Shown here: piece after piece, positions 47,199 to 57,670 of the stretch
Layout: each line of letters begins with the position of its first letter
Numbering within the stretch: the stretch's first letter is position 1
From: Globodera rostochiensis
Lineage: Eukaryota > Nematoda > Chromadorea > Rhabditida > Heteroderidae
Assembly (NCBI GenBank): GCA_018350325.1
Contig: JAEVLN010000010.1
Span: forward strand, 2,852,001-2,916,000
Length of the DNA stretch: 64,000 bases
Direction: 5' to 3'
Position numbers and translations under genes: made by a program
The notes under the pieces: model-generated
What the model saw: only the letters and a program-made list of their open reading frames with translations
The model's database searches: none
Told to the model about the DNA's origin: nothing

Positions 47199-47440
47199 AC
47201 AAATATATTACCACATTTTTCCGTTCGGTACTTTTTTCGGGACTCAAATTTTGTTCGGTCGGTACCTTCGGTTCTCAAAAAGTTTCGGTTGGTTCTTTTC
47301 GGTAAAATACCGAAAAAGTACCTTGTACCGAAAAGTATCGGTACTTTTCGAAAAAGTTCGGTCGGTACTATTCGGTAAAGTACCGATGCCTGAGTACCGA
47401 AAAAGCGTCGGTACTTTCCCGTACCGATCGAACACTACTT
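47199..47440. mobile_element. Truncated hAT-like end, relative of 39606-41737
   Basis: Closely matches 41496-41737: ACCACATTTTTCCGTTCGG, the GGTACTTTTCGG-type words and the terminal GATCGAACACTA. It contains the uninterrupted target site of the nested element at 40546. The left end is missing. It borders the Patched-like fragment directly. Confidence 0.75.
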
Positions 47441-48557
47441 GGCACTGGCTGTTGGGGTTCGTTGGGATTTTTTTTGCAATAAAGAATACTATTGGTATTA
47501 AGATTATTTCGATCTCCGTTTTTTGCGTTATCTCAGCCATAATTTTCAACCCGTGGGCAGCTGCTGTGGTCCGTTTTATTATAATTTTTTTTTTAAATTT
47601 AATTCCTCTAAAATTCAATCTACCAATTTTATTGAAGGTTACCTGTGTGGTGCCAGCATGACGGTGGTTGGCCGGCTTCATGGGCCTTGCGGGTGTAAAG
47701 CTGAACCCGATCTCCGCCGTTACGCTGATCACTGCTGTGGGCATCGGTGTCGAGTTCACGGCACACGTGGCGCTTGCCTTTCTCACCTCGTTGGGCACAC
47801 GTGAGGAGCGGATGGTACAGTGCCTCCAGCACATGTTCGTGCCGGTCATCCATGGCGGGATGTCCACACTGCTGGTTGGTTGGTGGTTGGGTGGGTGGTG
47901 AATGTGTTTTGCTCTTGGTTTATCTCCTTATAAGAGTTACGACTTTTGGGATTAAAATCCTAACCGCTGAAATGTTTGCCACTTTAGGGCATCATCATGT
48001 TGGCATTTTCTGACTTCGACTTTGTCGTCAAGTACTTTTTTGTTGCATTTTCGAAATTTGGACAGCCCAAAGGCCTTTCAAAATTGGACCCGAATCCCTC
48101 AATTTTGAAGAGCCCCAAGGCATTTTCGAATTTGGACAGCCCAAAGGCATTTTCGAAATTTGGACAGCTCCAAGGAATTTTCAAAAGGCACAAAGGATGC
48201 CACACTAGCTGCAAGGAATGGGATCGAGGTAAGAAACTTTGATAGGATTTAATAATTTTAAAAAGATATTAGTTTTGCCAAATGTTTATGAAATCAATGA
48301 ATTTGCTATCTTTGAAAATAAAATAATTTTTCTTTTGTCTATGAAAAAAAACGACGAGTTTTCAATTATGCAAAAATTTAAATTAGTGTAAAACAATACA
48401 CTATGGCATTATAATTGCTGATAATTTTAAAATAAAAAAAATTCAATTTTATAAAATTATTTACAGCCAACCAATCGAAGTCGGCCTCACCGCAAACTGT
48501 CGTTACCTTTACCAACACGACGCCTCCAATGGCGGGTGGCTCGACAAGAAAGTGAAA
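47441..48557 (+). pseudogene. Patched/Ptr-family (RND, sterol-sensing type) gene fragment
   Basis: Three exon pieces are visible. The first (to about 47571) encodes a membrane segment ending FCVISAIIFNPWAAAVV. The second (about 47654-47874) reads LAGFMGLAGVKLNPISAVTL, then GIGVEFTAHVALAFLTSLG, and CLQHMFVPVIHGGMSTLL, with a GT donor. The third (from 47988) reads GIIMLAFSDFDFVVKYFFVA. GIGVEFTAHV and FVPVIHGGMSTLLGIIMLAFS are characteristic of the second transmembrane bundle of Patched-related proteins. The start of the second exon appears frameshifted before LAGFMG. The third exon runs into a minisatellite (48047-48190). A possible last exon (48471-48557, NQSKSASPQTVVTF, ending TRK and a stop) follows an AG. 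The N-terminal two thirds are absent, cut at an hAT end. Confidence 0.75.
48047..48190 (+). repeat. Minisatellite at the end of the Patched-like exon
   Basis: A unit of CATTTTCGAAATTTGGACAG followed by CCCAAAGG recurs about four times with deletions. It begins exactly where similarity to Patched-type proteins ends. Confidence 0.6.
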
Positions 48558-49418
48558 GGGTAAACGCATGGGAAACAAACGGGCCAAAGATTGATGGAAA
48601 TAAAAGCGGACAATAAACGTAAAATTTGTTATGCCTTTAATTTTTATTTGTTCATTTTGTTATTAAAGCAAGTTACAAAAGGGTACAAAATTGTTAAAAA
48701 TCAAGGTTGCGGGAATAAAATTTTCTCCGGTAAAAAAAGTATTAGAAACGAAAACTGGGCAAAATTCTGCAGTTTTGGAGCAATTTCTTAATTCCGCCCA
48801 AAATTCAAAATTTGCGACCCGCCCTAAAGCTAAATAAACTAAGGGCCGCTAAAGTGTAAATTGACGTGCATTTCTGCAAAATTCTTCACGGAGCTTTATG
48901 ATCACAGTTGTCTAAATTCCTTATCCAAACTCAACTATACAATTTCTCAGAAATTATTTGCTTATTGAGGTGCTTTTATTTGTAATATTTATTAATCATA
49001 TTTTTAATGTCACTAAAATTATCCGTTTGTGATCGGTCGCCGCATTTCTTTTAGTTTAGATCACACCGGCTAATGTGCATTAGTAGCCAAAAATATTTAA
49101 TTATTTTTTAGTTTTTACAATTTTTTCAATTAAGATTTTATGCATTAGTAATATCATTCCTTTACATTTGTTTTGCCTTGTGCGACATTTATTCTACCGC
49201 CGGTCCACCATTCTATCAAGGATTTAAGTGAGTGTATATTTTTTATTTTTTTCTATCAAATAAATAAGAAAAAATTTGAGATTGGCAGGTTTAAGCGTCC
49301 AGCCAGATGGAACTCTTACTTACAAATATTCAATTTTTAACTAACAATAAGCCTTATTTCATTTCCGGAAAATTTGTGTAAATTTCAATTTTTCTTTAGA
49401 CTTCGCCAACCATTTTAG
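48558..49418. other. AT-rich intergenic DNA, no gene seen
   Basis: No reading frame, repeat or motif that I can support. Confidence 0.4.
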
Positions 49419-49778
49419 AAGACAGCTGACGACTATAATGGCAAAGATTTATTTCGAGATGACGACAGTTTGTGGACATGGATGCCTGCCTCTATGACAG
49501 CACAGATGCTGCGATCCAAACGGTGGGATTTTTTGTTAATGCTTAATTACAGTAGAATTTTTACTTTCTGGTCCGGTTTGGTTGGGGTTATAAGTAAATA
49601 ACAATCTAAAGATTACATTCATTAAATGTAATCTTTATTTAAAATAATTGATTTGTCAACGAAAAATATTTTGTTTGTAGATAGTGCAAAGCAGCTTTGT
49701 TGGATGAGAAATATCCGTCAATTGGCTGTGTTTTGGACTGTCGTTGAACCCACCGGTCACTGCCGACGAGTACAATGA
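49419..49778 (+). CDS. Possible two-exon gene end, unrecognised
   Basis: After AG at 49417-49418, the frame KTADDYNGKDLFRDDDSLW, then MPASMTAQMLRSK, runs to a GT at 49523. An AG at 49683-49684 joins in phase to AKQLCWMRNIRQLAVFW, and the frame stops at 49778. Both splice sites and the phase agree, but there is no start exon and no recognisable family. Confidence 0.25.
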
Positions 49779-50177
49779 GTTTGGGCGTCTGGTATACAAA
49801 AAATAGGAAAACTTTGATTTCTGTCTTAGAAATGTTTAGAATTATTATATTGTCTGATATTAACTATAATTCTGACATATTTTTATGCTAAAAACTCTTT
49901 ACATATCATATTTTGAAATCTATAATAAAAAGAAATTATTATATTTTTAAATTGTTCATTTCTGTAACAACTTTATGGCTGTCACCTTCAATTGCACTTT
50001 CAATTTTAAGCAAGTTTCCATGACAACACTTAAAGGCTCATGTGTTTGGTGCTGTTATTAAAAGTTTTATAACATATTTATTGATTTTAGTTAGCAATGT
50101 CAAAATAGTATTTAAAGAACAGTTTGAAAAAGACCCTGCCCCGAACAAAAAATTTTTATTTTGGAATAATAATTTCA

Positions 50178-50713
50178 ATGGAAATATTCAATATTAAACC
50201 AAATGAAAATATCATCAAATCAACAGTTTCATCGTATTCTGATCAAAGCAATATTGCCGGCTCCGCAATTTTATTAATTTATTGCGTATTGGTTATGTTA
50301 TGTCAGATGCTTACTAAAACTTTGCAGGTAAGCAAAATAAAAAAATAAAAAAAGTTAAAATAATTAATTATAAAATCAATTCAGGACAAAAAGTGTTGTG
50401 GTTCCTCTCCTACAGCTCTGAACTCCCAGGCCTCGTTGGATTTGTCCTTTCTTTACAAATGCTTTCCATGCACGAGCTGTTCGATACGGCGTTCCATGAG
50501 GTCTTGCTGTAGTACTGATTGTCAGGTGAATATTTTACGTTTTAGCTTTTTTCATAAATATATTCTTAAATAAAATTACCAGAAAGTTTTTTAAATTTCA
50601 AATTTTTATTTTTTCCAAAGGAATCGCTTCGAAAGTTTGTCACTTGTGAATGTGCCCGAACTACAGTCTATGGAAACACGCAAAATCTCGACCTTATATG
50701 CTGTTCAATATGA
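50178..50713 (+). CDS. Small cysteine-rich secreted or membrane-anchored protein (127 aa)
   Basis: Three exons: 50178-50327, 50385-50525, 50621-50713. All introns are GT..AG in phase 0, joining to an uninterrupted 127-residue protein. Residues about 32-46 are hydrophobic (GSAILLIYCVLVMLC), fitting a late signal peptide or a signal anchor. The rest has 12 cysteines: KKCCGSS, KCFPCTSC, SCCSTDC, TCEC, ICC. The block CC-x3-C-x9-C (SCCSTDCQESLRKFVTC), preceded by the basic SIRRSMR, resembles an insulin-like A chain, but the usual last spacing is 8, not 9, and the extra cysteines do not fit. It may instead be another cysteine-knot-like effector or peptide. The start is chosen as the first ATG in the frame. 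An upstream TTG extension is possible. Confidence 0.6.
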
Positions 50714-50877
50714 GGAGAAAATGAAAAACAAAAATCCGATTTGATTATAATTCTCAATTAATAAAAATGGGGTTAATACAGTATCAGTAAGAGATAGACC
50801 AAATGGTAGCCCCGGGCGGGAACCCAACTAACAAACTTCGGCTCGGCCATAAGCTTCACACCCAAGCCAATGCTCAT

Positions 50878-51307
50878 CAGGGATGGGCGGAAATTTAAAA
50901 AAAAACGGAAAGATTTTTTAACGGAAAACGGAAAAAAACGCCCAAAAACCGGAAAACGGGAAAATTCAAGTGAATTAAAAATGGTTTTTTAAAATAATTA
51001 ATTTTAATAAATATTGTTTGAAATATTCATAGTATTCATTTTAAAAATAGAAAGTTGCATTTTTTGCTTCAGCGGCTTTTTTAAGCCCATTTTAAGCTTT
51101 TAGGGAGGGGGGGGGGGGGGGGGGGGGGGTCGACGCTGCCGATAGGCGCCGCCGGGAAAATTTTTAAAATTGTGCTTTATTTTTAAGAAATTCGCACTAA
51201 ATTTTCGAAAATTGAGACAGACTTGTTTACCAAAATCTCATTCTTAGGGGTGCATTTTTCCGTTAAAAAGAGCATTTTAACGGAAAACGGAATTCCGCCC
51301 ATCCCTG
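50878..51307. mobile_element. hAT-like element, 430 bp, with a long G-run
   Basis: Ends CAGGGATGGGCGGAA and TTCCGCCCATCCCTG. The flanks (ATGCTCAT, ACAACCAG) do not match, so the target duplication is lost or the ends come from two copies. AACGGAAAACGG words repeat near both ends. The interior has a G-run of more than 20 bases (about 51107-51129), followed at 51130-51155 by a GC-rich hairpin copy. Confidence 0.65.
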
Positions 51308-51535
51308 ACAACCAGCAGCCGGGACACTTTTATTCCTTACAATTCGGGTAGAGCGGGATCGGCTTTTAAGGAAAATTCAGAATCGGAATTAACCGGAATT
51401 AAAAAGCCCGGGTCCCGATCCCGCTTTACCCTACTTACAATACAAAAAAAAATTAAATTTTCGTAAAAAATTGTAACTAAGAGCTACATTTTTAAAAATT
51501 GATTTAATATGTATGCCTAAATTTATTTTTAAAAA

Positions 51536-54500
51536 TCAATAGAATTCCGTCTTTTCTTCCAGTACGTATTCTTTGCGGGTGCCAAAGAATTTCTTGCCAA
51601 GTACGTAAAAGCTGTGGTCAAAACTAAAAGAAAATGTGAACAAAAATTATAGCAAAATAAAATTTACCGTAGAAGAACATCGAGCCAACAGAGTGTAGCA
51701 GTGAATGTGTACAAGTAATTGGAGGTGTCCAAAATTCGTCCAAGGATACCGACCAGCACAAAAACTTCATTCGGCAAACTTTTAATCACTTCCTTTAATT
51801 TATTTAATTAATATCTATAAGCAAAAAAGTTTAATTAATTAATATTTTGTAATTTTAATGTGTAAAGATTAGAATTAAATAAAGGAGATTATAATCTTAT
51901 AACCTAAAATATAAAAATATCTTTTTTTAATTTAAATTAAAATATAAAGATAAACAAAAGCATACAAAATAAAGTAACTCACCTGTAGATGATGTTTTTC
52001 TGTTTCAATGTAAAAATACGTCATCCCAAACACTGACAGATTCAAAAAGATTCCACCAATTGCGATGAATGGCAAAATGTGCCGCAGTTGATAATGAAAC
52101 TGATCGTTCAGAGAACAGAGTTTGTGCAGACATAAAACTTCAAGCCAATTTGCTGACTAAAATTATAAATAAATTAAAGGAATAAATTTTGATTTTTTTA
52201 CCTCAGATAAAAGGCTGTAAAAAATGTCCAAAACTTTGACGATGAACCGAGTACGTTTGTCGGAGGAAAAAAAAATTATTTCGACTATCTGAAAAATTAA
52301 ATTTTAAATAATTTAATGTAAGAATTAATTTAATTTTGTTTTACTAATTTGTTTGCTAAAAAAATTGGTTTCCAATAATTTTCATATTTTTCTTTACAAT
52401 AATATATATGAAATTAATACATTTTTTTCAAACCAAACAAAAATAAATCTCACTTATGTACATATTTAAAGTCAATATTTTCTTTGTTCCAATAAATATT
52501 ACATTTATTATTTAATGACTTATTTTATCCAATTCCAATATCGTTACCTCACAAACACATTCCACGGACAGAAGGATGGTAGAACCGACTAGCAGCACAT
52601 GGTCGGCACGGGACTCAGCACAACGGTTCAGGTCACGCCCATGTTTGGGAATTTGTTGTAAACACCAAAATAGCTTTAAAAAATTTAAAAACTTATTTTA
52701 TTCATTGTTTCTTGACCAAAATAGTGCAACGAAACATAACAATTATTGTATAAATGGCTTTGAAAAATTACAAATTGGAATTGCAGAAGTTTCAAATAAT
52801 GTGAAGAACCTAGTTTTTGACCTTTCAAAGTAATTAATATAAATTTACACATAAAAATAATGCCTAAAGAATTTTTTTAAAAATTAATCTAACGAAAATG
52901 TTTTACCAAAACAAAAAAGACCAATTGGATCGCGGAGGTGAGCACTTCAGTGCCATCTTGTAAAAAAATGGGCACGCTTTCATCAATGCCCTTGATGTAG
53001 TTGAAGAAGCACAGAAGCCACAACACCGAACTCAATAAGCTGAGTACGATGGCCAAAAGTTTCAGCGTATATTTAACTCGACTTGAAGTTAGAAGTGAAT
53101 TAGATTCAGTTTGCGTTTGCAGGACACAATTGAAAGAGCCTGCTTTTTGTTAAATAAAAAATATATAATTTGTATTTCATAAACTTTAATATATAAAAAT
53201 AAAATTAATATAATATTAAAATTTAGCATACCTATTTGGTAATTTATTAATTTAATTGTTTTAAAGTTAAGAGAATAAATATATTTTTTATTTTTATTTA
53301 ATTTAATAAATTTAGCGCATAAAAACCTTTAAGGCCTGATGACAATTTCTTGATGATGGGCAGACTTTTGAAGTTTTGAATGGCCTAAATTTTCAATTAA
53401 AATTTTTTATTTATTTTTTGACACGCTTACATTTTTCTTGACATCCCTTTTGATTGTTAATTTTCTCACAATCACTTCAGCTTGCCCACAGGCGATCCTT
53501 AATTTGTTTTTCTTTTAAATGGGTAATTTCAAATAAATTAAAATATTGATATTTGAGAAAATATGTAGTCTAAAAACATAGGCATTTAAGGGAAAATAAA
53601 TTTAAAAATATCCAAGATTCTGGAATTAAATAATTATGAAATTTTTTAATCAAATTAAAAATAAATATTTGTACCAATGGCCAACGAGTAAAACTGGAAT
53701 AAGCTCTGAAGCGCAAGTAACAATTGCCGCTTTGAGCAGCCCATAATGAAGTCGATACCAAATTATTTGCTCTTTTTCCAATAAAGTTGTATTGCATTGG
53801 AAACCATTTTTGCTTAAAGTTTAAATAATTGAAATGACTTTAACACATTTAAAATTTGTTAAAGTTACTTATTTTAATTTATTAAAATATAAATTTAAAA
53901 AATGCACACATATATGGAGGGCATAAGTCCTTGATAACGGATCTTGTATGAATCTGATCTCGGCAAAATTCCTGAAAATTGATTCATTTTATTTAAAATT
54001 TTTAATTAATTGTTAATACTTCAATGGTGTAAAGTGCTTTAAGCAACATAAAACGCAGCCAAATGACGCCGAACACGAAATTGATTGTGTTCCTTGTGAA
54101 ACAATCAAATATTGTTTTCACACTGCCAATATGTGCCCTAAAATTTAAATTTTTAAGCCACAAGTTCCGTTTTAATGTTATTTTTATTAAAATAATTGTA
54201 TTATCAATTTAAATCACTAAAAATAAAAGCATTTTTTTTAATTTAAAAAATTAAATCAAACTACATTAGCGAATTTTCTAAAGGCAAAATATCTGTCATA
54301 CTTTTGTTTTTTGAGTCAAAAGTTACAGAAAATTAGAAATTATCTCTATCCCGAAGACCCTCCCCTCCCCACGACACGCCTCCCCCGAAGAACCCCTATC
54401 CCCGACACTCTGTCCCCGAAGAACCCATACCCCCGACGCTCCGTCCCCGAAAGAGCTTTACACCCCGAAGACCCCCGACACTCTGTCCCCGAAGAACCCC

Positions 54501-56418
54501 TATCCCCGACGCTCCGTCCCCGAAGGAGCCCTACCCCCCGACGCCTCCCCCAAAGAACCCCCTATCCCCCCCCCCCCTCCCGACACGCCTCCCCCGAAGA
54601 ACCCCTATCCCCGACGCTCCGTCCCCGAAGGCCCCCCGACATGCCTCCCCCGAAGAACCCCTACCCCCCGACCATGCCTCCCCGAAGAACCTCTACCCCC
54701 CGACATGCCTCCCCCGAAGAACCCCTATCCCCGACGCTCCTCCCCGAGGGAGCCCTACGCCCCCGACATGCCTCCCCCGAAGAACCCCTACCCCCCGACT
54801 GCCTCCCCCGAAGAACCTCTACCCCCCGACATGCCTCCCCCGAAGAACCCCTATCCCCACGTCCGTCCCCGGGAACCCATACCCCCGACGCTCCGTCCCC
54901 GAAAGAGCTTTACACCCCGAAGACCCCCGACACTCTGTCCCCGAAGAACCCCTATCCCCGACGCTCCGTCCCCGAAGGAGCCCTACCCCCCGACGCCTCC
55001 CCCAAAGAACCCTTATCCCCGACGCTCCGTCCCCGAAGGAGCCCTACCCCTCGACATGCCTCCCCCGAAGGAGCCCTACCCCTCGACATGCCTCCCCCGA
55101 AGAACCCCTATCCCCCGACGCCCCGGGAACCCATACCCCCGACGCTCCGTCCCCGAAAACCCCTACCCCCCGACATGCCTCCCCCGAAGAACCCCTACCC
55201 CCCGACATGCCTCCCCGAAGAACCCCTATCCCCGACGCCCCGGGAACCCATACCCCCGACGCTCCGTCCCCGAAGACCCCTACCCCCCGACATGCCTCCC
55301 CCGAAGAACCCCTACCCCCCCCCCCCCCCCGACAGCCTCCCCCGAAGAACCCCTACCCCCCGACATGCCTCCCCCGAAGAACCCCTATCCCCGCGCCCCG
55401 GGAACCCATACCCCCGACGCTCCGTCCCCGAAGAACCCCTACCCCCCGACATCCTCCCCCGAAGAACCCCTACCCCCCCCCCCGACATGCCTCCCCCGAA
55501 GAACCCCTACCCCCGACATGCCTCCCCCGAAGAACCCCTACCCCCCGACATGCCTCCCCCGAAGAACCCCACCCCCCCGACATGCCTCCCCGAAGAACCC
55601 CTACCCCCCGACATGCCTCCCTCGAAGAACCCCTATCCCCGACACTCCGTCCCGAAGGGTTGGGGAGTAACCCTAAACAAAACAAAAGGGATTAAAATAA
55701 ATTTAATTGACCAATTACCGCTGTATGATGTAGACGAATGAAATCAGAGCATACACTGCAATTGTCACTCTTAACACTGAGTCAAGAGTCATTTGCTTAT
55801 ATCCGCGCGCTTCGACAGCTCTGTCACAACCATACAGAGCCAATTTATAAACCTAAACTTAATTAAGCAAAATAAAAATGTTTGTTTTAAATAAAAAATT
55901 ATTTAGAAATTTTTAAATTAAATATTTTGTATATTATTTCTGTTAACAAACGAACAAATACGTAGAAGTATCCGGCGGTCACGCAAATGGTCAATGCGAG
56001 TGCACATATAAATGTTGCATGGGGTATGACAATTGGCTTCTAAAAAATATAGCAATTTTATTAATTTAATTTATTTAAAAAAATTTTTACCGAAAGACCA
56101 ATCATCAAATTGGCGTGCATCTGATATAGAAAAACCAGCATACATAAAATGGAAAGCAACATCAGCAGAATTGTGATCTGAATGAAATGAAATGAAATGA
56201 AATGGTAAATAATTAATTTAATTATATTTATATGTTACAATGTCATAATAAATTAGTGAAGAAAACTCCGTCCGTACAAACAGTGTCACATTGATCACTG
56301 TGAAGATTGTGCTAGCCAAAATATGGAAAAGCAGAGGGCCGGATATTTTTCGTACGTTGAAATACAAAAATTCAAATATTTTTTGTATATTTTGAAACAA
56401 CATTTCATAAAGTTGTGT
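51536..56418 (-). CDS. Multi-pass membrane protein, about 12 TM segments, 15 visible exons
   Basis: Exons, high to low: 56239-56418, 56091-56177, 55962-56039, 55719-55852, 54020-54137, 53910-53971, 53675-53812, 53431-53497, 53327-53384, 52907-53139, 52548-52673, 52202-52288, 51983-52156, 51668-51792, 51536-51623. All junctions are GT..AG and phases agree throughout, giving 584 residues with no stop until TGA. Hydrophobic stretches include FHILASTIFTVINVTLF, ILLMLLSILCMLVFLY, FICALALTICVTAGYFY, LLAIVLSLLSSVLWLLCFF, LLVGSTILLSVECV, FIAIGGIFLNLSVFGMTYFY and FVLVGILGRI. The C-terminus is polar (GTRKEYVLEEKTEFY). The first visible exon starts at an acceptor, so the N-terminus lies upstream and was not found. 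Family not recognised. An otopetrin-like channel or a chemoreceptor are possibilities I cannot establish. Intron 4 holds a 1.3-kb minisatellite. Confidence 0.8.
54349..55660 (+). repeat. C-rich minisatellite, about 33-37-bp unit, 1.3 kb
   Basis: The unit is GACATGCCTCCCCCGAAGAA then CCCCTACCCCC, with variants (GACGCTCCGTCCCCGAAG, GACGCCCCGGGAACCCATAC). A block from about 54445 is repeated near 54880, so there is higher-order structure. The strand bias is extreme: C on plus, G on minus. The repeat lies in intron 4 of the minus-strand membrane-protein gene, so the transcript carries the G-rich strand. Unit variants lack stops in all plus frames, which creates spurious proline-rich open frames. 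Confidence 0.9.
56171..56196 (+). repeat. (GAAAT)n microsatellite
   Basis: Five tandem GAAAT or GAATG-type units lie within an intron of the membrane-protein gene. Confidence 0.7.
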
Positions 56419-57280
56419 CTAAAAATGACATTAATTTAATATTGTATTTAAAATTTTAAAAAAAATATGTTTTATTTTGATCAATTTTTAATTGTCCATT
56501 ATACATTAAGAATTACAACTTTTCCTCCAAAAGAATTTGTTAAAACCCTAAAAAATGTTATTTTTTTAGGTTTAAAGATGAATTTTTGACCCAGCATTTT
56601 TCACTGCATTAATAGAATTTGTCAATAAAATGTAAATAAATTATAAGTACTAAATAAAATGGATAACAAATTTAGAAATTGATCATTCCCTGACATTTTT
56701 ATACTAAAAATAACAAACAATTACTTATTCAAAAAAAAAAAAATTTTTAAGCAACAAAATGAGGAAAAAAAATTAGGAAAATGGCGAACTTTGTAATTAA
56801 AAGTAAACAAAACGCTGTTAATATGAATGGAGCTGCTTAAGTGGATTTATATTTTATTCATACAAAAACTTGTGGAGGCCAATGTTTGCGTAAAGCTTTT
56901 TCGGGAATGGGCATTCGTTAAAAGTTGCTTACCGTGTGCCAATTATTTTAATGTTTTAATAATTAATAATGGTATAAACTGTGTTGACAATTATTATAAT
57001 GTTTGAATATTAAAAAATGAAAGAAAAATTATTATAATGTATATATTAACATAATTAATTTTGAAAGGATACGGTCGTTATTTGAACGAAATTTTTAATA
57101 TTTTTCAAAAGCATCCACAAATCTCATTTTTACCAATTTTACAAAATTGGTCATCTTTAGCAGTATTGTTAACCTCGAGGGTCAGTTTTTTAATAAAATT
57201 GGGGACGCTTTTGATTAGTAATTTAAAAAATCCTGACAATTTTCTTAACAAATATTGTTAAAATCTTCAAAAAATTTTCC
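56419..57280. other. Probable 5' region of the membrane-protein gene; exons not resolved
   Basis: AT-rich. A minus-strand candidate exon with NAHSRKSFTQTLASTSF near 56865-56925 has a plausible frame but no convincing splice to the next exon. No start codon can be assigned. Confidence 0.25.
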
Positions 57281-57670
57281 CGGCTGCGCCGCCGCGCTCC
57301 ATTCCTAAAAAACTACAAAAAGTTGCCGTATTTTTTAAATTTTGGGTGCAGATCTCTTAACAATTGAGTCAAAGATTCAAATTTTCTCGGCGGCGCCTAT
57401 GGCACCGCTGACTCCCCCCCCCCCTCCCTAAAAGTAAAGCAGAATTCGCAAAAAAAAAACTTCTATTTTAAAAAATTCGAAAATCGGCAAAATTTTCAAA
57501 ACTACTTATTAGTAATTTTTCAACGCCTGTTTTTTAGTTTCGTTCTAGCCGTCTTGAGTGAGTCCAAGCATTTATTTATCGTTTTGCCTCTAGTCAAATA
57601 CGCTTCCCCTCATTAAAATTTTTTTAAAAAAATTTATAAATATTTTTTAATTAAAATGCGCGCAAAAGAA
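57281..57670 (-). repeat. Dispersed hairpin-containing repeat, fuller copy
   Basis: Contains TCTTAACAATTGAGTC, AAATTTTC, the hairpin (57387-57411, one arm decayed), a C-run, then AGCAGAATTCGCAAAAAAA. The same order occurs near 39000-39075, 41045-41120 and, inverted, near 38780-38830 and 39850-39910. 57565-57670 continues into the TTATTTATCG..TTCCCC..ATTAAAATT block shared with 2340-2440. Confidence 0.6.

Noticed and set aside
46607..47278. 223-codon minus-strand frame
   Set aside because: It contains poly-Phe from simple repeats and runs into the hAT end words. No domain or splice evidence.
50878..51307. hAT target duplication
   Set aside because: The ends are good, but the flanking octamers (ATGCTCAT and ACAACCAG) do not match, so no duplication is claimed.
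54311..55741. 476-codon proline-rich frame and two overlapping ones (321 and 162 codons)
   Set aside because: All plus frames are open at once because the minisatellite unit lacks stops. The unit length varies and is not held to multiples of three, and the repeat sits in an intron of a minus-strand gene.
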